A DNA stretch of 64,000 bases from Dokdonella_A ginsengisoli (GCF_042652785.1 NZ_JBHSHD010000010.1:930001-994000), one strand, 5' to 3'; numbered from the stretch's first letter, positions 1 to 9,518 are shown. Translations and numbers: made by a program. The notes: generated from the letters alone by a model not told the origin.

Positions 1-1062
1 GGTCGGATCGGTGCGGACGTAGCCGTCCTCGCCGCGCGCGTAGTCCCAGCTCGACTTGTCGTAGCTGCGCTTGTCCGCGTCGTAGCCGGAGTAGATGCCG
101 TCGTTGAACGCGAACTCGTCCTTCACGATGAAGGAGAGGTCGGTGTAGTTGACGACGTACTCGCGCTGGATCTTGTCGTTCTCCAGCAGATGGCGGATCA
201 GGCCGCCGAGAAAGACGATGTCGGTGCCGGTGCGGATCGGCGCGTAGACGTCGGCGACCGAGGCCGAGCGCGTGAAGCGCGGATCGACCACGATCAGCCT
301 TGCCTTGTTGTGCGCCTTCGCTTCCGTGACCCACTTGAAGCCGCACGGGTGCGCTTCGGCGGCATTGCCGCCCATGATGAGGATCAGATCGGCATTCTTG
401 ATGTCGACCCAGTGATTCGTCATCGCTCCACGGCCGAACGTCGGGGCAAGACCTGCCACCGTCGGGCCGTGTCAGACGCGTGCCTGGTTGTCGAACGCCA
501 GAAGCCCGAGGGAGCGCGCCACCTTGTGCGTGAGGTAGCCGACTTCGTTGCTCGACGCCGAGGCGGCGAGCATGCCGGTGGTCAGCCAGCGGTTGACGGT
601 GAGGCCGTCGGCGTTCTTCGCGGCGAAGTTCGCGTCGCGATCGGCCTTCATCAGCCTGGCGATGCGATCGAGCGCCTCGTCCCACGAGATGCGCTGCCAC
701 GTGTCGGAGCCCGGTGCACGGTACTCGGGGTACTGCAGGCGGCTGTCGCTGTGGATGAAGTCGACCAGGGCCGCGCCTTTCGGGCACAGCGTGCCGCGAT
801 TGACCGGATGGTCCGGGTCGCCCTCGATGTGGAAGATGCTCGCCCGCGCGTTCTTGGCGCCGTCGCCGAGGCTGTACATGAGCACGCCGCAGGCAACCGA
901 GCAGTAGGGGCAGGTGTTGCGGGTCTCGGTCGCGCGTGCGAGCTTGAACTGCCGCACTTCGGCCAGCGCTTGGCCGGGCGAGAAACCCATCAGCGCCAGA
1001 CTCGAAGCTCCCAGGGTCGTCCCGGTGACCTTCAAGAACTGACGTCGAGTCATTGCAGACAT
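1..1062 (-). CDS. fdnG: Formate dehydrogenase-N alpha subunit, selenoprotein (C-terminus outside window)
   Basis: Catalytic subunit that oxidises formate at a molybdenum bis-MGD centre and passes electrons through Fe-S clusters. The start at 1062 has an AGGAG ribosome site about 8 bases upstream. The N-terminus carries a twin-arginine signal (TRRQFLK, residues 5-11) and a hydrophobic stretch, so export by Tat is expected. A 4Fe-4S motif follows with Cys51, Cys54, Cys58 and Cys93. The codon at 474-472 is TGA at residue 197, where E. coli FdnG has selenocysteine (family knowledge). The frame stays open beyond it to the window edge and continues as HGPTVAGLAPTFGRGAMTNHW, which matches the family. 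The TGA is therefore read as selenocysteine, not as a stop. Residues 1-354 are visible. The beta and gamma subunits would lie off the left edge. Confidence 0.95.
432..474 (-). promoter_or_regulatory. Bacterial SECIS element directing selenocysteine at the fdnG UGA
   Basis: Directly after the UGA the message reads CACGGCCC and then forms a hairpin with GGCA (457-454) and TGCC (448-445) around a GGTCT loop (453-449). An outer GGCC/GGCC pairing is possible (468-465 with 435-432). The CACGGCCC start and the GGTCT apical loop are the same as in the E. coli fdhF/fdnG elements bound by SelB. The spacing to the UGA is also as in those genes. Confidence 0.85.
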
Positions 1063-1300
1063 GACGTTCTCCTCGATCGGGTCGCGCCGGAATCCTTCCC
1101 CGCGCCTTCCCGCGCCGCTCACGCAAACGTCGGACGACCTCTCGACCGACGACTTCGGAAATGCACCACACCGACGGCACCGAACGGGATCGAGTATAGG
1201 CCAAATCCGCGACACGCAACCCCTCGCGCGGCGTGGCGAGCCGCGCCGGCGACTACGCCTTTGGTCGAACGTCGAGGCGGCCTGCGCGCGGGGGACGCAG
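1063..1300. other. Intergenic region upstream of fdnG
   Basis: About 240 bases with no convincing gene. It lies between the terminator of the small unknown gene and the fdnG start, so the fdn promoter should be here. I see no clear -35/-10 pair or FNR-type palindrome. Confidence 0.5.
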
Positions 1301-1326
1301 ACGAAAAACCCGGCTTTCGCCGGGTT
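1301..1326 (-). terminator. Rho-independent terminator
   Basis: An 8-bp stem (1307-1314 with 1319-1326, AACCCGGC/GCCGGGTT) closes a four-base loop. On the minus strand it is followed by a run of T. It sits just after the stop of the gene at 1355-1720 and separates it from fdnG. Confidence 0.8.
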
Positions 1327-1354
1327 CTCGTGGAGTCGTTTTCCGCGGCGCCGG

Positions 1355-1720
1355 TCAGCGCGCCTGCGCCTTGCGATCGGCGGTTCGCCCGCCCTTCGCC
1401 GACGGCCCGGCCGACGGCTGCGGATCGAGATCGTTGAGCAGCGCGCGCAGGTCCACCGACACCGTCTCGCCGTCGCCGGCCAGATCGAGCGAAGCCATCG
1501 AGCGCTTGGACAGCGCCGAGCGGCTGACGTACAGCTCGCGGTCCGGCTGCGGCGGACGCTCCGCGCTGCACAGGTTCCGGTTGAGGCGCAGCAGGCTCGT
1601 GCCCGAACGCTGCCAGGGCTGGTCCGGCGAGAGCCGCTTGACCATCACGCTTTCGAGTTTGACGACGACGGTGTCGCCACTCACTTCGGTGCAACGACCG
1701 ATACCGATATCGTAAGACAT
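1355..1720 (-). CDS. Hypothetical protein, 121 aa
   Basis: I do not recognise the family. The start at 1720 is preferred over an in-frame ATG at 1732 because AGGA lies about 6 bases upstream of it. The N-terminal half (residues 1-80) contains alternating hydrophobic stretches and one short SRSALSKRSMASL segment. The C-terminal 25 residues are Pro/Ala/Lys/Arg rich and probably disordered. There is no signal peptide or membrane segment. A strong terminator follows, and the gene stands alone between fdnG and the hydrolase gene, which supports a single-gene transcript. Confidence 0.6.
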   Translation of the reverse strand: MSYDIGIGRCTEVSGDTVVVKLESVMVKRLSPDQPWQRSGTSLLRLNRNLCSAERPPQPDRELYVSRSALSKRSMASLDLAGDGETVSVDLRALLNDLDPQPSAGPSAKGGRTADRKAQAR

Positions 1721-1856
1721 AGCAATCCTCATGAACGGAGTCCCGACGATCGGGCGCCCAGCGGCGCCGTGATCGCCGTGCGCCGGCCTCAGGCGGCGCT
1801 CGGGTAACTCGCGATTATGACGGACTCCGTGTAAATTTCCGTTATCCGGCGCCGAT

Positions 1857-2735
1857 TTAGGCGCGGCCGGCCGCCTCGACGAAGGCCGCCACGCGCACGG
1901 CGACCGCCTGCGGCGCCTTCATCCAGGCGAAGTGGTCGGCCGGTATCCCGCCCAGATCCTCCGGCGCCAGCAGGTGCCGCTGCGCCGGCGACTGCGGCAT
2001 CTTGCCGAGCAGCCAGTCCAGCGAGGCCTGCGGACCCAGCCAGTCGTCGCGCAGGCGCAGGGCCAGCAGCGGCAGGCGCAGGACCGCCAGGCGCCCTTCC
2101 AGATCCTCGTCCAGGCCGGCGGCGGCGTAGCGCCCGGTCCGGCCGCTGCGCGCCCAGTCGGCGATCAGCCCGCGCGCCTCGTTGCCGCCGAAACCGAGCC
2201 GCCGCCCCGGGAAATGCCCGCGCAGCGCGGCGATCCACGGGGCGATCGTGACGACCGGCCCGATCAGGCGGTACCAGGGAAAGGTGCGCCAGTACGGCGC
2301 CCCGCTGGCGACCAGGATCAGGCCGGCCTGCGCGTCCGGATCGAGCGCCGCCTGCAGCGTCGCGATCTGGCCGCCGAGGCTGTGCCCGCCGAGCCACAGG
2401 CGCGCCTGTGGAAAGGCGGCGCGCGCGGCGGCGAAGGTCGCCGGCAGATCCAGCGCGAGCAGTTCGCGGTAACCCCAGTCCGAATGCCGCCCGGCGCGGC
2501 GGTCGCTGGAACCGATGCCGCGCCATTCGTGCAGGGCGACGGCGATGCCGCGTGCGGCCAGTTCGCGTGCGAACGGCTGGTAATTGCGCGCCGCGACGCC
2601 GAGCGCCGGCAGCCACACGACGACGTCGCGCACCGGCCCCGGCGGAATCGCCTGCCACAGGTCGGCCGCGGCAGCGTCGGCCGCGACGACGCGCACGCTG
2701 GTCTCGCCGATGTCCGCGCCGGACGGATTCGTCAT
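1857..2735 (-). CDS. Alpha/beta-fold hydrolase (serine hydrolase)
   Basis: A 292-residue soluble hydrolase. The nucleophile elbow GHSLGG is at residues 117-122 with Ser119 as the likely nucleophile. An HEWRGIGSS segment (69-77) matches the oxyanion region of monoglyceride lipase/S33-like enzymes, and ADHFAWM near residue 268 supplies the catalytic His. The substrate cannot be told from sequence. The gene starts 3 bases after the PIG-L deacetylase stop, so the two are probably cotranscribed and may act on the same glycoconjugate or lipid. There is no signal peptide. Confidence 0.85.
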   Translation of the reverse strand: MTNPSGADIGETSVRVVAADAAAADLWQAIPPGPVRDVVVWLPALGVAARNYQPFARELAARGIAVALHEWRGIGSSDRRAGRHSDWGYRELLALDLPATFAAARAAFPQARLWLGGHSLGGQIATLQAALDPDAQAGLILVASGAPYWRTFPWYRLIGPVVTIAPWIAALRGHFPGRRLGFGGNEARGLIADWARSGRTGRYAAAGLDEDLEGRLAVLRLPLLALRLRDDWLGPQASLDWLLGKMPQSPAQRHLLAPEDLGGIPADHFAWMKAPQAVAVRVAAFVEAAGRA

Positions 2736-2738
2736 CGG

Positions 2739-3782
2739 CTAGATGTAGCCGGACTGGGCCGAACCGGTCAACGCCGCCGAGCGCGCATGCGAGGCATCGG
2801 CCGCGCGCCGCCACGGTTCGCGATCGAAGATCAGCAGCCGCGGATCGCAGCGATGGACTTTCGCGTAGATCGCCGCGGGCGGCGAGTCGAACGCCGGCAG
2901 CCGCAGGCACAGCTCGCGTGCGCCGACGTCGATCCGATACTCGCGGCCGCACGCATCGGTGGCCACCTGCTCGCCCGCCGAGCGCGGCAGCGGCAGACGC
3001 ACGCGCGCGATCTCCTCGCGCCAGGCGACGACCAGCAGCAGGTCGTGCGGCCGCAGCGATCCGGCACGAGGCAGGTACAGCGGTCGCGTCGCATCCGGCG
3101 GGGCCGCCTCGTCGGCCAGCTCGAACCGGTTCGGCAGCGCCGCCAGCGCCAGCAGGCGCTTGCGGCTCAGGGCGATCTGGCTCGCATGGGCGTGCATGGC
3201 CTCGCGCTTGGCCTGCGCATCGGCGGCCGGCACCTCGAGCAGGCGGCCGTCGCCGGACGGCTTCTCGCCGTGCACGACGTAGCCCAGGCACAGGCAGCGA
3301 TGCCCGCTGCGCAGCAGCGCCAGTTCCGCCAGCACGCGCAGCGCGCTGTGGTCCGGGTGACGGTCGGCCAGGTTCGGCAGCACCAGATGCGTCGGCGCGA
3401 ACTGCGCGATCTCCTGCGCCAGCGCCTCGACCGCGCGGTCGTCGCGCATCAGCAGCGCGGTCAGCCCCTGGTCCGGCCAGCCGAAGAAGCGCGCCGGCGT
3501 CACCGACTTCGGCACGCCGAGGCGTTCCAGCGCGGCGCGCGCCTCGCCGCGGCGGCGGGTGCCCCAGCGCGCGCGTTCGCGCACGCCGATCTTCCAGCGC
3601 CGCTCCAGCCAGCGCTGCGGCCATGGATTGTTGTCGCCGTCGGTGGCGAACGCGACGCGCAGCGCGGAACCGGCGGCCAGCGCGGCGCGGATCAGGTCGC
3701 CTGCGGCGAGGGTCTCGTCGTCCGGATGCGGCGCCAGCACCAGCACGCGATCGGCGGAAGAAAGCTGCAGGGCCCCACTCAT
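2739..3782 (-). CDS. PIG-L (LmbE-like) family deacetylase
   Basis: Zinc-dependent N-deacetylase of the LmbE/PIG-L fold, acting on N-acetylglucosamine-type sugars in known members. The metal motif PHPDDE is at residues 18-23, and a HPDH motif in the middle of the protein gives the third ligand. The protein has 347 residues; the last 130 are longer than minimal family members and unassigned. ATG at 3782 has GGGAG upstream and is preferred to a GTG at 3800. The gene is divergent from a processive-type glycosyltransferase and cotranscribed with a hydrolase, so a role in modifying an exported glycan or glycolipid is likely but unproven. Confidence 0.85.
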   Translation of the reverse strand: MSGALQLSSADRVLVLAPHPDDETLAAGDLIRAALAAGSALRVAFATDGDNNPWPQRWLERRWKIGVRERARWGTRRRGEARAALERLGVPKSVTPARFFGWPDQGLTALLMRDDRAVEALAQEIAQFAPTHLVLPNLADRHPDHSALRVLAELALLRSGHRCLCLGYVVHGEKPSGDGRLLEVPAADAQAKREAMHAHASQIALSRKRLLALAALPNRFELADEAAPPDATRPLYLPRAGSLRPHDLLLVVAWREEIARVRLPLPRSAGEQVATDACGREYRIDVGARELCLRLPAFDSPPAAIYAKVHRCDPRLLIFDREPWRRAADASHARSAALTGSAQSGYI

Positions 3783-3947
3783 CGACGCTCCCACCCGCAC
3801 CCCGTGACGTCCTGCGCCGCTCCGGCGCGAACGTAAAGACTAGCGCAAACCTCGCGCATATCGGCATGCCCGCGTTAAGGATGCGTGGTTCATCCGGGGT
3901 TGTCGTGAAAAAGGGAAAAATGCCGCGCCGTCTCCGCAGCCGATCCG

Positions 3948-5300
3948 ATGAACGACGAAAACCGCACTCGCGGCGCGCTGCGCCTGCACGAATACCGCGA
4001 CCAGCCCGGCGACCACTTCTATCGCGCGGCCATCCTGTTCGGCTTCGCCGCCCTGCTCTACGTGAGCTGGCGTCATCCGGCCTTCCACGGCCTGCTGCGC
4101 TCCGCGCGGCATCACGAATGGGGCCGTTACCTGGTCGGGCCGGCCGCCACCTGGGCGGTGCTCGGGCTGCTGATGCTGATGCTGCGCACCGCGCTGTGGT
4201 TCCGCTACCGCACGCCGCCGCTGGCCGATTTCGCGCAGGCGCCGGCGATGACGGTGGTGATTCCGGCCTACAACGAAGGCGAGATGGTCGCGCGCTCGAT
4301 CGCTTCCGTCGCGCAGGCGCGCTATCCGCGCGAGCGGCTGGAGATCTTCGTCGTCGACGACGGCAGCAGCGACGACACCTGGCAGCACATCGAACGCGCC
4401 GCCGCGCAATTTCCCGACCTGGTCACCACCCTGCGCTTCGAGCGCAACCGCGGCAAGCGCGCCGCGCTCGAAGCGGGCTTTCGCCGCGGCCGCGGCGAGA
4501 TCATGGTGACGATCGACTCCGACAGCGTGATCGAGCCGGACACCCTGCTGGCGATGGCCGGCGCGTTCGCCGATCCGAAGGTCGGCGCGGTGGCCGGCAA
4601 GGTCAGCGTGTTCAATCGCGAGGACGGCCCGATTCCGCGCATGCTGAAGGTGCGCTTCGCGCTCTCGTTCGACTTCCTGCGCGCCGTGCAGAGCACCTAC
4701 GGCACCGTCTACTGCTGTCCCGGCGCGCTCGCCGGCTACCGCACCGAGGTCGTGCGGCGCGTGCTGGACGCGTGGATCCGCCAGCGCTTTCTCGGCCGCG
4801 CCTGCACCTACGGCGAGGACCGCGCGCTGACCAACGACATCCTCAACCAGGGCTACGACTGCGTCTACCAGCGCGCGGCGATCGTGCATACGCTGGTGCC
4901 GACGACCTACCGCCGCCTGTGCAAGATGTACCTGCGCTGGGACCGCAGCTACGTGCGCGAGGAGCTGCGCTTCCTCGGCAGCGTGATGTGGAAGCGCCCG
5001 CCGGTCGCGCGCGCGATGGCGCTGGCCGAATTCGTCACCGGCAACCTGCGCTATCCGATCGCGCTGGCGACGTCGCTGCTGCTGGTCGCGCTGGTCCCGC
5101 TGCGGCCGGACGTGCTGCTGCACTTCTTCAGCGCCCTGCTGCTGGTCTCCGCGTTCCACATGCTGTACTACCTGCGCAGCGAGCGCAGCTGGGATTTCCT
5201 CTACGGCATCGGCTATGCGTTCTTCTCCACGTTCGCGCTGTTCTGGATCTTTCCGTATGCGCTGTTCACCGCGCGCGCGCAGGGCTGGCTGACGCGCTGA
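3948..5300 (+). CDS. Membrane glycosyltransferase family 2 (hyaluronan/chitin/cellulose synthase-like)
   Basis: A 450-residue inner-membrane glycosyltransferase. Two N-terminal membrane segments (about 26-42 and 62-80) precede a GT-A domain with VIPAYNE (104-110), VVDDGSSDD (135-143), DSD (190-192), GED (289-291) and a terminal RW (330-331). This is the order of acidic motifs seen in processive beta-glycosyltransferases such as NodC and HasA. Several membrane helices follow from about residue 365. The product is probably a polysaccharide or an elongated glycolipid. The divergent PIG-L deacetylase next door suggests an N-acetylhexosamine product, which is inference. Confidence 0.9.
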   Translation: MNDENRTRGALRLHEYRDQPGDHFYRAAILFGFAALLYVSWRHPAFHGLLRSARHHEWGRYLVGPAATWAVLGLLMLMLRTALWFRYRTPPLADFAQAPAMTVVIPAYNEGEMVARSIASVAQARYPRERLEIFVVDDGSSDDTWQHIERAAAQFPDLVTTLRFERNRGKRAALEAGFRRGRGEIMVTIDSDSVIEPDTLLAMAGAFADPKVGAVAGKVSVFNREDGPIPRMLKVRFALSFDFLRAVQSTYGTVYCCPGALAGYRTEVVRRVLDAWIRQRFLGRACTYGEDRALTNDILNQGYDCVYQRAAIVHTLVPTTYRRLCKMYLRWDRSYVREELRFLGSVMWKRPPVARAMALAEFVTGNLRYPIALATSLLLVALVPLRPDVLLHFFSALLLVSAFHMLYYLRSERSWDFLYGIGYAFFSTFALFWIFPYALFTARAQGWLTR

Positions 5301-5478
5301 ACGCGGGCGGCGCCCGCGCAGCCGTCTTTCGCGAGCGCCGCCACTGCCCTAGACTGGGCGTTCTCCCGCATTCCATTCGAGGTATTCGTCCGATGCGCCA
5401 GTGATGCCGCCGTCCGCAGGACGGCCAGACCCGCCCCTCGCGCGAGGGGAAGTCCCCGGCATCTTCTGGAAACGACAC

Positions 5479-7089
5479 GTGACGAATCCCCGCCTGACGC
5501 TCGACGGCGTCTCCTGCGTGCTGCCGGACGGCAGCACGCTGTTCTCCAATCTCTCCGAACAGTTCGACCACCGCCCGACCGGCCTGGTCGGACGCAACGG
5601 CTGCGGCAAGACCCTGCTGGCGCGCATTCTCGCCGGCCAGCGGGAGCCTTCCGCCGGCCGCTGCACACGCTCGGGCAGCGTGTACTACGTGCCGCAGCAG
5701 GTTTCGCGCGCCGACGGCCGTTCGGTCGCCGACCTGGCCAACGTGCGCACGGCGCTGGACGCGCTCGAGCGCATCGCCGCCGGAATCGCGCAGCCCGGCG
5801 ATTTCGAGACCGTCGGCAACCGCTGGGACCTGCGCCAGCGCTTCCACGCCGAACTGGAACGCGCCGGCCTCGAACGGCTGCATCCGGACACGCCCGCCGG
5901 CGTGCTCAGCGGCGGCGAAGCCACGCGCGTCGCCCTGATCGGCGCCTTCGTCTCCGCAGCGGATTTCCTGATCCTCGACGAGCCGACCAACCACCTCGAC
6001 GGTCCCAGCCGCCGCGCCCTGCTGGAGCAGCTGCGGCACTGGCCGAACGGCCTGCTGGTGATCAGCCACGACCGCCGGCTGCTGGACGGCATGGCGCGCA
6101 TCGTCGAGCTGTCGGCCTCCGGATTGCGCAGCTACGGCGGCGGCCACGCGTTCTACGCGCAGCGCAAGGCCGAGGAGCGCGAGAGCGCGTCGCGCCAGCT
6201 CGAGCAGGCCAGGATCGAGCGCGAGCGTGGCGAGCGCGCGCTGCGCGACCAGCGCGAGCGGCAGGATCGGCGCCAGGCGCGCGGCCGGCGTCATGGACAG
6301 GAGGCCAACCAGGCGAAGATCCTGCTCGACCGCCAGAAACAGCGCGCCGAAACCTCCCATGGAAAGCTGCAACGGCAGCATGCAGCCGAGCGCGAGCGGC
6401 TCGATCGCGACGTGCGCAAGGCGTGGCACGCCGTGGAAGACGAAATCTCGATCGTGCTGCACGAACCCGCCGTCATGTCTGCGCAGAAGCGGGTGGCAGA
6501 ACTCGACGCGGTGGCGCTGCCGTTCCTGCCGCCGTCCGCGTGCGAGGTTGACCTGATCCTCGGCGGACGGCAGCGCGTGGGCGTGGTCGGCCCGAACGGC
6601 AGCGGCAAGTCCACCCTGCTGAGGCTGCTGGCCGGACAGGTCGAACCGCTCGTCGGGCGCCGCGAGGTGCACGTGCCCGCCGCCTACCTGGACCAGCAGC
6701 TGGCGCATCTGGACCCGCGCGAATCGGCCATCGAACATCTGCTGCGCGTCGCCGGAAATACCGCGCAAAGCACGCTGCGCACGTGGCTGGCGCAGCTCGG
6801 ACTGGACGCGGCGAGGATCGGCCTGCCGTGCGGCGAACTCAGCGGCGGGGAGCGGCTGAAGGCCGCCCTCGCCTGCGCGCTGTACGCCGACCTGCCGGCC
6901 CGGCTCCTGCTGCTGGACGAGCCCAGCAACCATCTCGACCTGCCTTCGCTGCAGGCGCTCGAAGCGACGCTGCGCAGCTACCGCGGCGCCCTGCTGGTGG
7001 CCTCGCACGACGAGGCCTTCCTGGACGGCCTCGCCCTCACCGACCGCCTGCGCGCGACGGCGCAGGGCTGGCGGCTGGAGCCCTGGTGA
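5479..7089 (+). CDS. ABC-F family ATPase
   Basis: Two ABC domains in one soluble chain without membrane segments, the layout of ABC-F proteins that act on ribosomes. Walker A motifs are GRNGCGKT (38-45) and GPNGSGKS (371-378). Both halves have an LSGGE signature and LDEPTNHLD or LDEPSNHLD Walker B motifs. The interdomain linker is long, strongly basic and coiled-coil-like (rich in R, E, Q), as expected for the part that reaches the peptidyl-transferase centre. I chose the GTG at 5479 because conserved sequence starts there; an ATG at 5401 would add 26 residues of repeat-like coding. Which ABC-F subfamily it belongs to is unclear. Confidence 0.85.
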   Translation: MTNPRLTLDGVSCVLPDGSTLFSNLSEQFDHRPTGLVGRNGCGKTLLARILAGQREPSAGRCTRSGSVYYVPQQVSRADGRSVADLANVRTALDALERIAAGIAQPGDFETVGNRWDLRQRFHAELERAGLERLHPDTPAGVLSGGEATRVALIGAFVSAADFLILDEPTNHLDGPSRRALLEQLRHWPNGLLVISHDRRLLDGMARIVELSASGLRSYGGGHAFYAQRKAEERESASRQLEQARIERERGERALRDQRERQDRRQARGRRHGQEANQAKILLDRQKQRAETSHGKLQRQHAAERERLDRDVRKAWHAVEDEISIVLHEPAVMSAQKRVAELDAVALPFLPPSACEVDLILGGRQRVGVVGPNGSGKSTLLRLLAGQVEPLVGRREVHVPAAYLDQQLAHLDPRESAIEHLLRVAGNTAQSTLRTWLAQLGLDAARIGLPCGELSGGERLKAALACALYADLPARLLLLDEPSNHLDLPSLQALEATLRSYRGALLVASHDEAFLDGLALTDRLRATAQGWRLEPW

Positions 7090-7104
7090 ACGCCGGCCGG
7101 TGGC

Positions 7105-8367
7105 TCACTCGTCCGGCGCGTGCCGGATCTGACCTTCGCCGCGCACGACGAAGCGCTCGATCGTCAGCGCCTCGGCGCCCATCGGGCCGTAGGCGTGCAG
7201 GCGCGTCGTGGAGATGCCGATCTCGGCACCGAGCCCGAGTTCGCCGCCGTCGCTGAAGCGCGACGAGGCGTTGACCATGATCACCGCCGAGCGCAGCGCG
7301 CCGACGAAGCGCTCGATCGCCGCCTCGTCGCTGGCCGCGATGACTTCGGTGTGATCGGAGCCGTAGCGCCGGATGTGTTCGATCGCGGCATCGAGATCGT
7401 CCACCACGCGCACGGCGATGACCAGGTCGAGAAACTCGGCGGCATAGTCGGCCTCGTCCGCTGGCTCAACGTCCGGCGCCAGCGCGCGCGTGCGCTCGCA
7501 GCCGCGCACCTGCACGCCGCGCCGGCGCAGCGCCGCGACCGCGCGCGGCACGAAGGCCGGCGCGAGGTCGGCGTGCACCAGCAGGGTTTCGAGCGCGTTG
7601 CAGACCGCCGGGCGCGTGGTCTTGCCGTCGATCAGCAGGCGCAGCGCGAGTTCCGCGTCGGCGCTGGCGTCGACGTACAGGTGGCAGACGCCGCGGTAGT
7701 GCTTGATGACCGGCACGCGCGCGTGCTCGGCGACGAAGCGGATCAGGCTCTCGCCGCCGCGCGGAATCGCCAGGTCGACGAGATCGGTCAGCTGCAACAG
7801 CTCGAGCACGCTTTCGCGGCGCAGGTCCTCGATCAGCGTGATCGCCGCCGGCGGCAGGCCGCTCGCGCGCAGGGCGTCGCGCAGCGCGGCAGCGATGGCC
7901 TGATTGCTGTGGAACGCCTCGGAGCCACCGCGCAGCAGCACCACGTTGCCGGCCATGAAGCACAGCGCGGCGGCGTCCGCGGTCACGTTCGGCCGCGCCT
8001 CGTAGATCATCGCGATCAGGCCGAGCGGAATGCGCACGCGCTCGACGCGGATGCCGTTCGGCCGCGTCTCGCGGCGCGTGACCTGGCCGACCGGATCGGG
8101 CAGGTCGGCGACCGCGCGCACGCCGGCGGCGACGCCGGCCAGCCGTGTCGGATCCAGACGCAGCCGGTCGACCAGCGCGTCCGCACGTCCGGCCGCGATC
8201 GCGGCCTCGACGTCGAGCGCGTTCGCGGCGAGGATCGCCGCACACTGCCGCTCGATTTCGTCGGCCATCCGGTTCAGCGCCGCCCGCTTGGCCGTGGTCG
8301 ACAGGGCGGCGATGGCGGCGGCCGCGTCGCGCGCTGCCAGCGCGAGTTCGCGCATCGATGCGTTCAT
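7105..8367 (-). CDS. proA: Glutamate-5-semialdehyde dehydrogenase (gamma-glutamyl phosphate reductase)
   Basis: Second enzyme of proline synthesis; it reduces glutamyl-5-phosphate with NADPH. The 420-residue length is normal. The catalytic cysteine is Cys256 in a KTTRPAVCNALETLLVH motif, and IYEARPNVT is the conserved N-terminal segment. The start ATG overlaps the proB stop (ATGA), so the two are translationally coupled, and proA is the last gene of the arg/pro operon. It ends 15 bases from the convergent ABC-F gene. Confidence 0.97.
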   Translation of the reverse strand: MNASMRELALAARDAAAAIAALSTTAKRAALNRMADEIERQCAAILAANALDVEAAIAAGRADALVDRLRLDPTRLAGVAAGVRAVADLPDPVGQVTRRETRPNGIRVERVRIPLGLIAMIYEARPNVTADAAALCFMAGNVVLLRGGSEAFHSNQAIAAALRDALRASGLPPAAITLIEDLRRESVLELLQLTDLVDLAIPRGGESLIRFVAEHARVPVIKHYRGVCHLYVDASADAELALRLLIDGKTTRPAVCNALETLLVHADLAPAFVPRAVAALRRRGVQVRGCERTRALAPDVEPADEADYAAEFLDLVIAVRVVDDLDAAIEHIRRYGSDHTEVIAASDEAAIERFVGALRSAVIMVNASSRFSDGGELGLGAEIGISTTRLHAYGPMGAEALTIERFVVRGEGQIRHAPDE

Positions 8368-9518
8368 GCGTTGGCCTCCTCGAATGCGACCAGATCGTCG
8401 CGACGGATCACCGTGTCGCCGTAGCTGAAGCCGAGGATCGCCTCGATCTCGCGTGTGTGCCGGCCGGCCAGCCGGCGCACTTCGCCGGCGGCGTACTGGC
8501 ACAGCCCGCGCGCGACGACGCGCGCGCCGGCCTCGCCGACCGCCAGCACCTCGACGAGGTCGCCGCGGGCGAACTCGCCGTCGACGCCGACGATGCCGCC
8601 CGGCAGCAGCGAGGCACCGTCGAGTACCGCGCGCGCGGCGCCGGCGTCGACGCGCAGGCAGCCGCCGGAACCGGGCGCATGGCGCAGCCAGTACTTGCGT
8701 GCGGCCAGCCGCGACGCCGGAGCTTCAACCAGCGTGCCGCGCAGCTGCCCGTCGGCGAGGCTGGCGACGGCGGCCGCGTCGGTGCCGTTGAACAAGGCCG
8801 TCGCGATGCCGGCCTTGGCCGCCTTGGTCGCCGCCTCGAGCTTGGTGCGCATGCCGCCGGTGCCGAGCGCACTGCCGGCGCCGCCGGCCATCGCCAGTAC
8901 CTCCGGCGTGACCGCCGCGACGCGTCCGATCGGCCGCGCCGCCGGATCGAGCCGCGGATGCGCGCTGTACAGGCCGTCGACGTCGCTGGCGATCAGCAGC
9001 AGGTCGGCGTCGACCAAGGCCGCGACGATCGCCGCGAGATTGTCGTTGTCGCCGAGCTTGAGTTCCTCCACCGCCACCGTGTCGTTCTCGTTGACGACCG
9101 GCACGCAGCGCAGGCGCAGCAGTTCGAGCAAGGTGTTGCGCGCATTCAGATAGCGGCGGCGGTTGCGCAGGTCGTCGTGGCTGAGCAGCACCTGCGCCAC
9201 CGGCACGTCGAGCAGGCTCTGCCACAGCCCCACCATGCGCGTCTGCCCGAGCGCGGCCAGCGCCTGGCGCAGCACGAGGCCACCGGCGCGCCGCGCGTCC
9301 TGCGGTACGCGCGTGCGCCCCGCGGCGACGGCTCCGGACGACACCAGCACTACGTCGCGACCGCTCGCACGCGAGGCGGCGACGAAAGCCGCGAGCCCGC
9401 GCGCGTGGCGATCGGAAAGCTCGCCGTCGACGCCGGTCAGCAGGCTGCTGCCGATCTTGAGGACGGCGCGGCGCCAGGGCGGCAGGTTCTGGATATCAAA
9501 GGTCGCCACGATACGCAC
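8364..9518 (-). CDS. proB: Glutamate 5-kinase
   Basis: First enzyme of proline synthesis. The 384-residue protein has an amino-acid-kinase domain (KIGSSLLTG near the N-terminus, NENDTVAVEELKLGDNDNLA in the middle) and a C-terminal PUA domain (about residue 290 onward), as in E. coli ProB. Proline feedback control is known for this family. It overlaps the upstream small gene by 23 bases and proA by 4 bases. Confidence 0.97.
   Translation of the reverse strand: MRIVATFDIQNLPPWRRAVLKIGSSLLTGVDGELSDRHARGLAAFVAASRASGRDVVLVSSGAVAAGRTRVPQDARRAGGLVLRQALAALGQTRMVGLWQSLLDVPVAQVLLSHDDLRNRRRYLNARNTLLELLRLRCVPVVNENDTVAVEELKLGDNDNLAAIVAALVDADLLLIASDVDGLYSAHPRLDPAARPIGRVAAVTPEVLAMAGGAGSALGTGGMRTKLEAATKAAKAGIATALFNGTDAAAVASLADGQLRGTLVEAPASRLAARKYWLRHAPGSGGCLRVDAGAARAVLDGASLLPGGIVGVDGEFARGDLVEVLAVGEAGARVVARGLCQYAAGEVRRLAGRHTREIEAILGFSYGDTVIRRDDLVAFEEANA

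Noticed and set aside
472..1062. fdnG as a pseudogene or truncated protein
   Set aside because: The stop is TGA at the exact family selenocysteine position, followed by a SECIS hairpin and intact downstream sequence.
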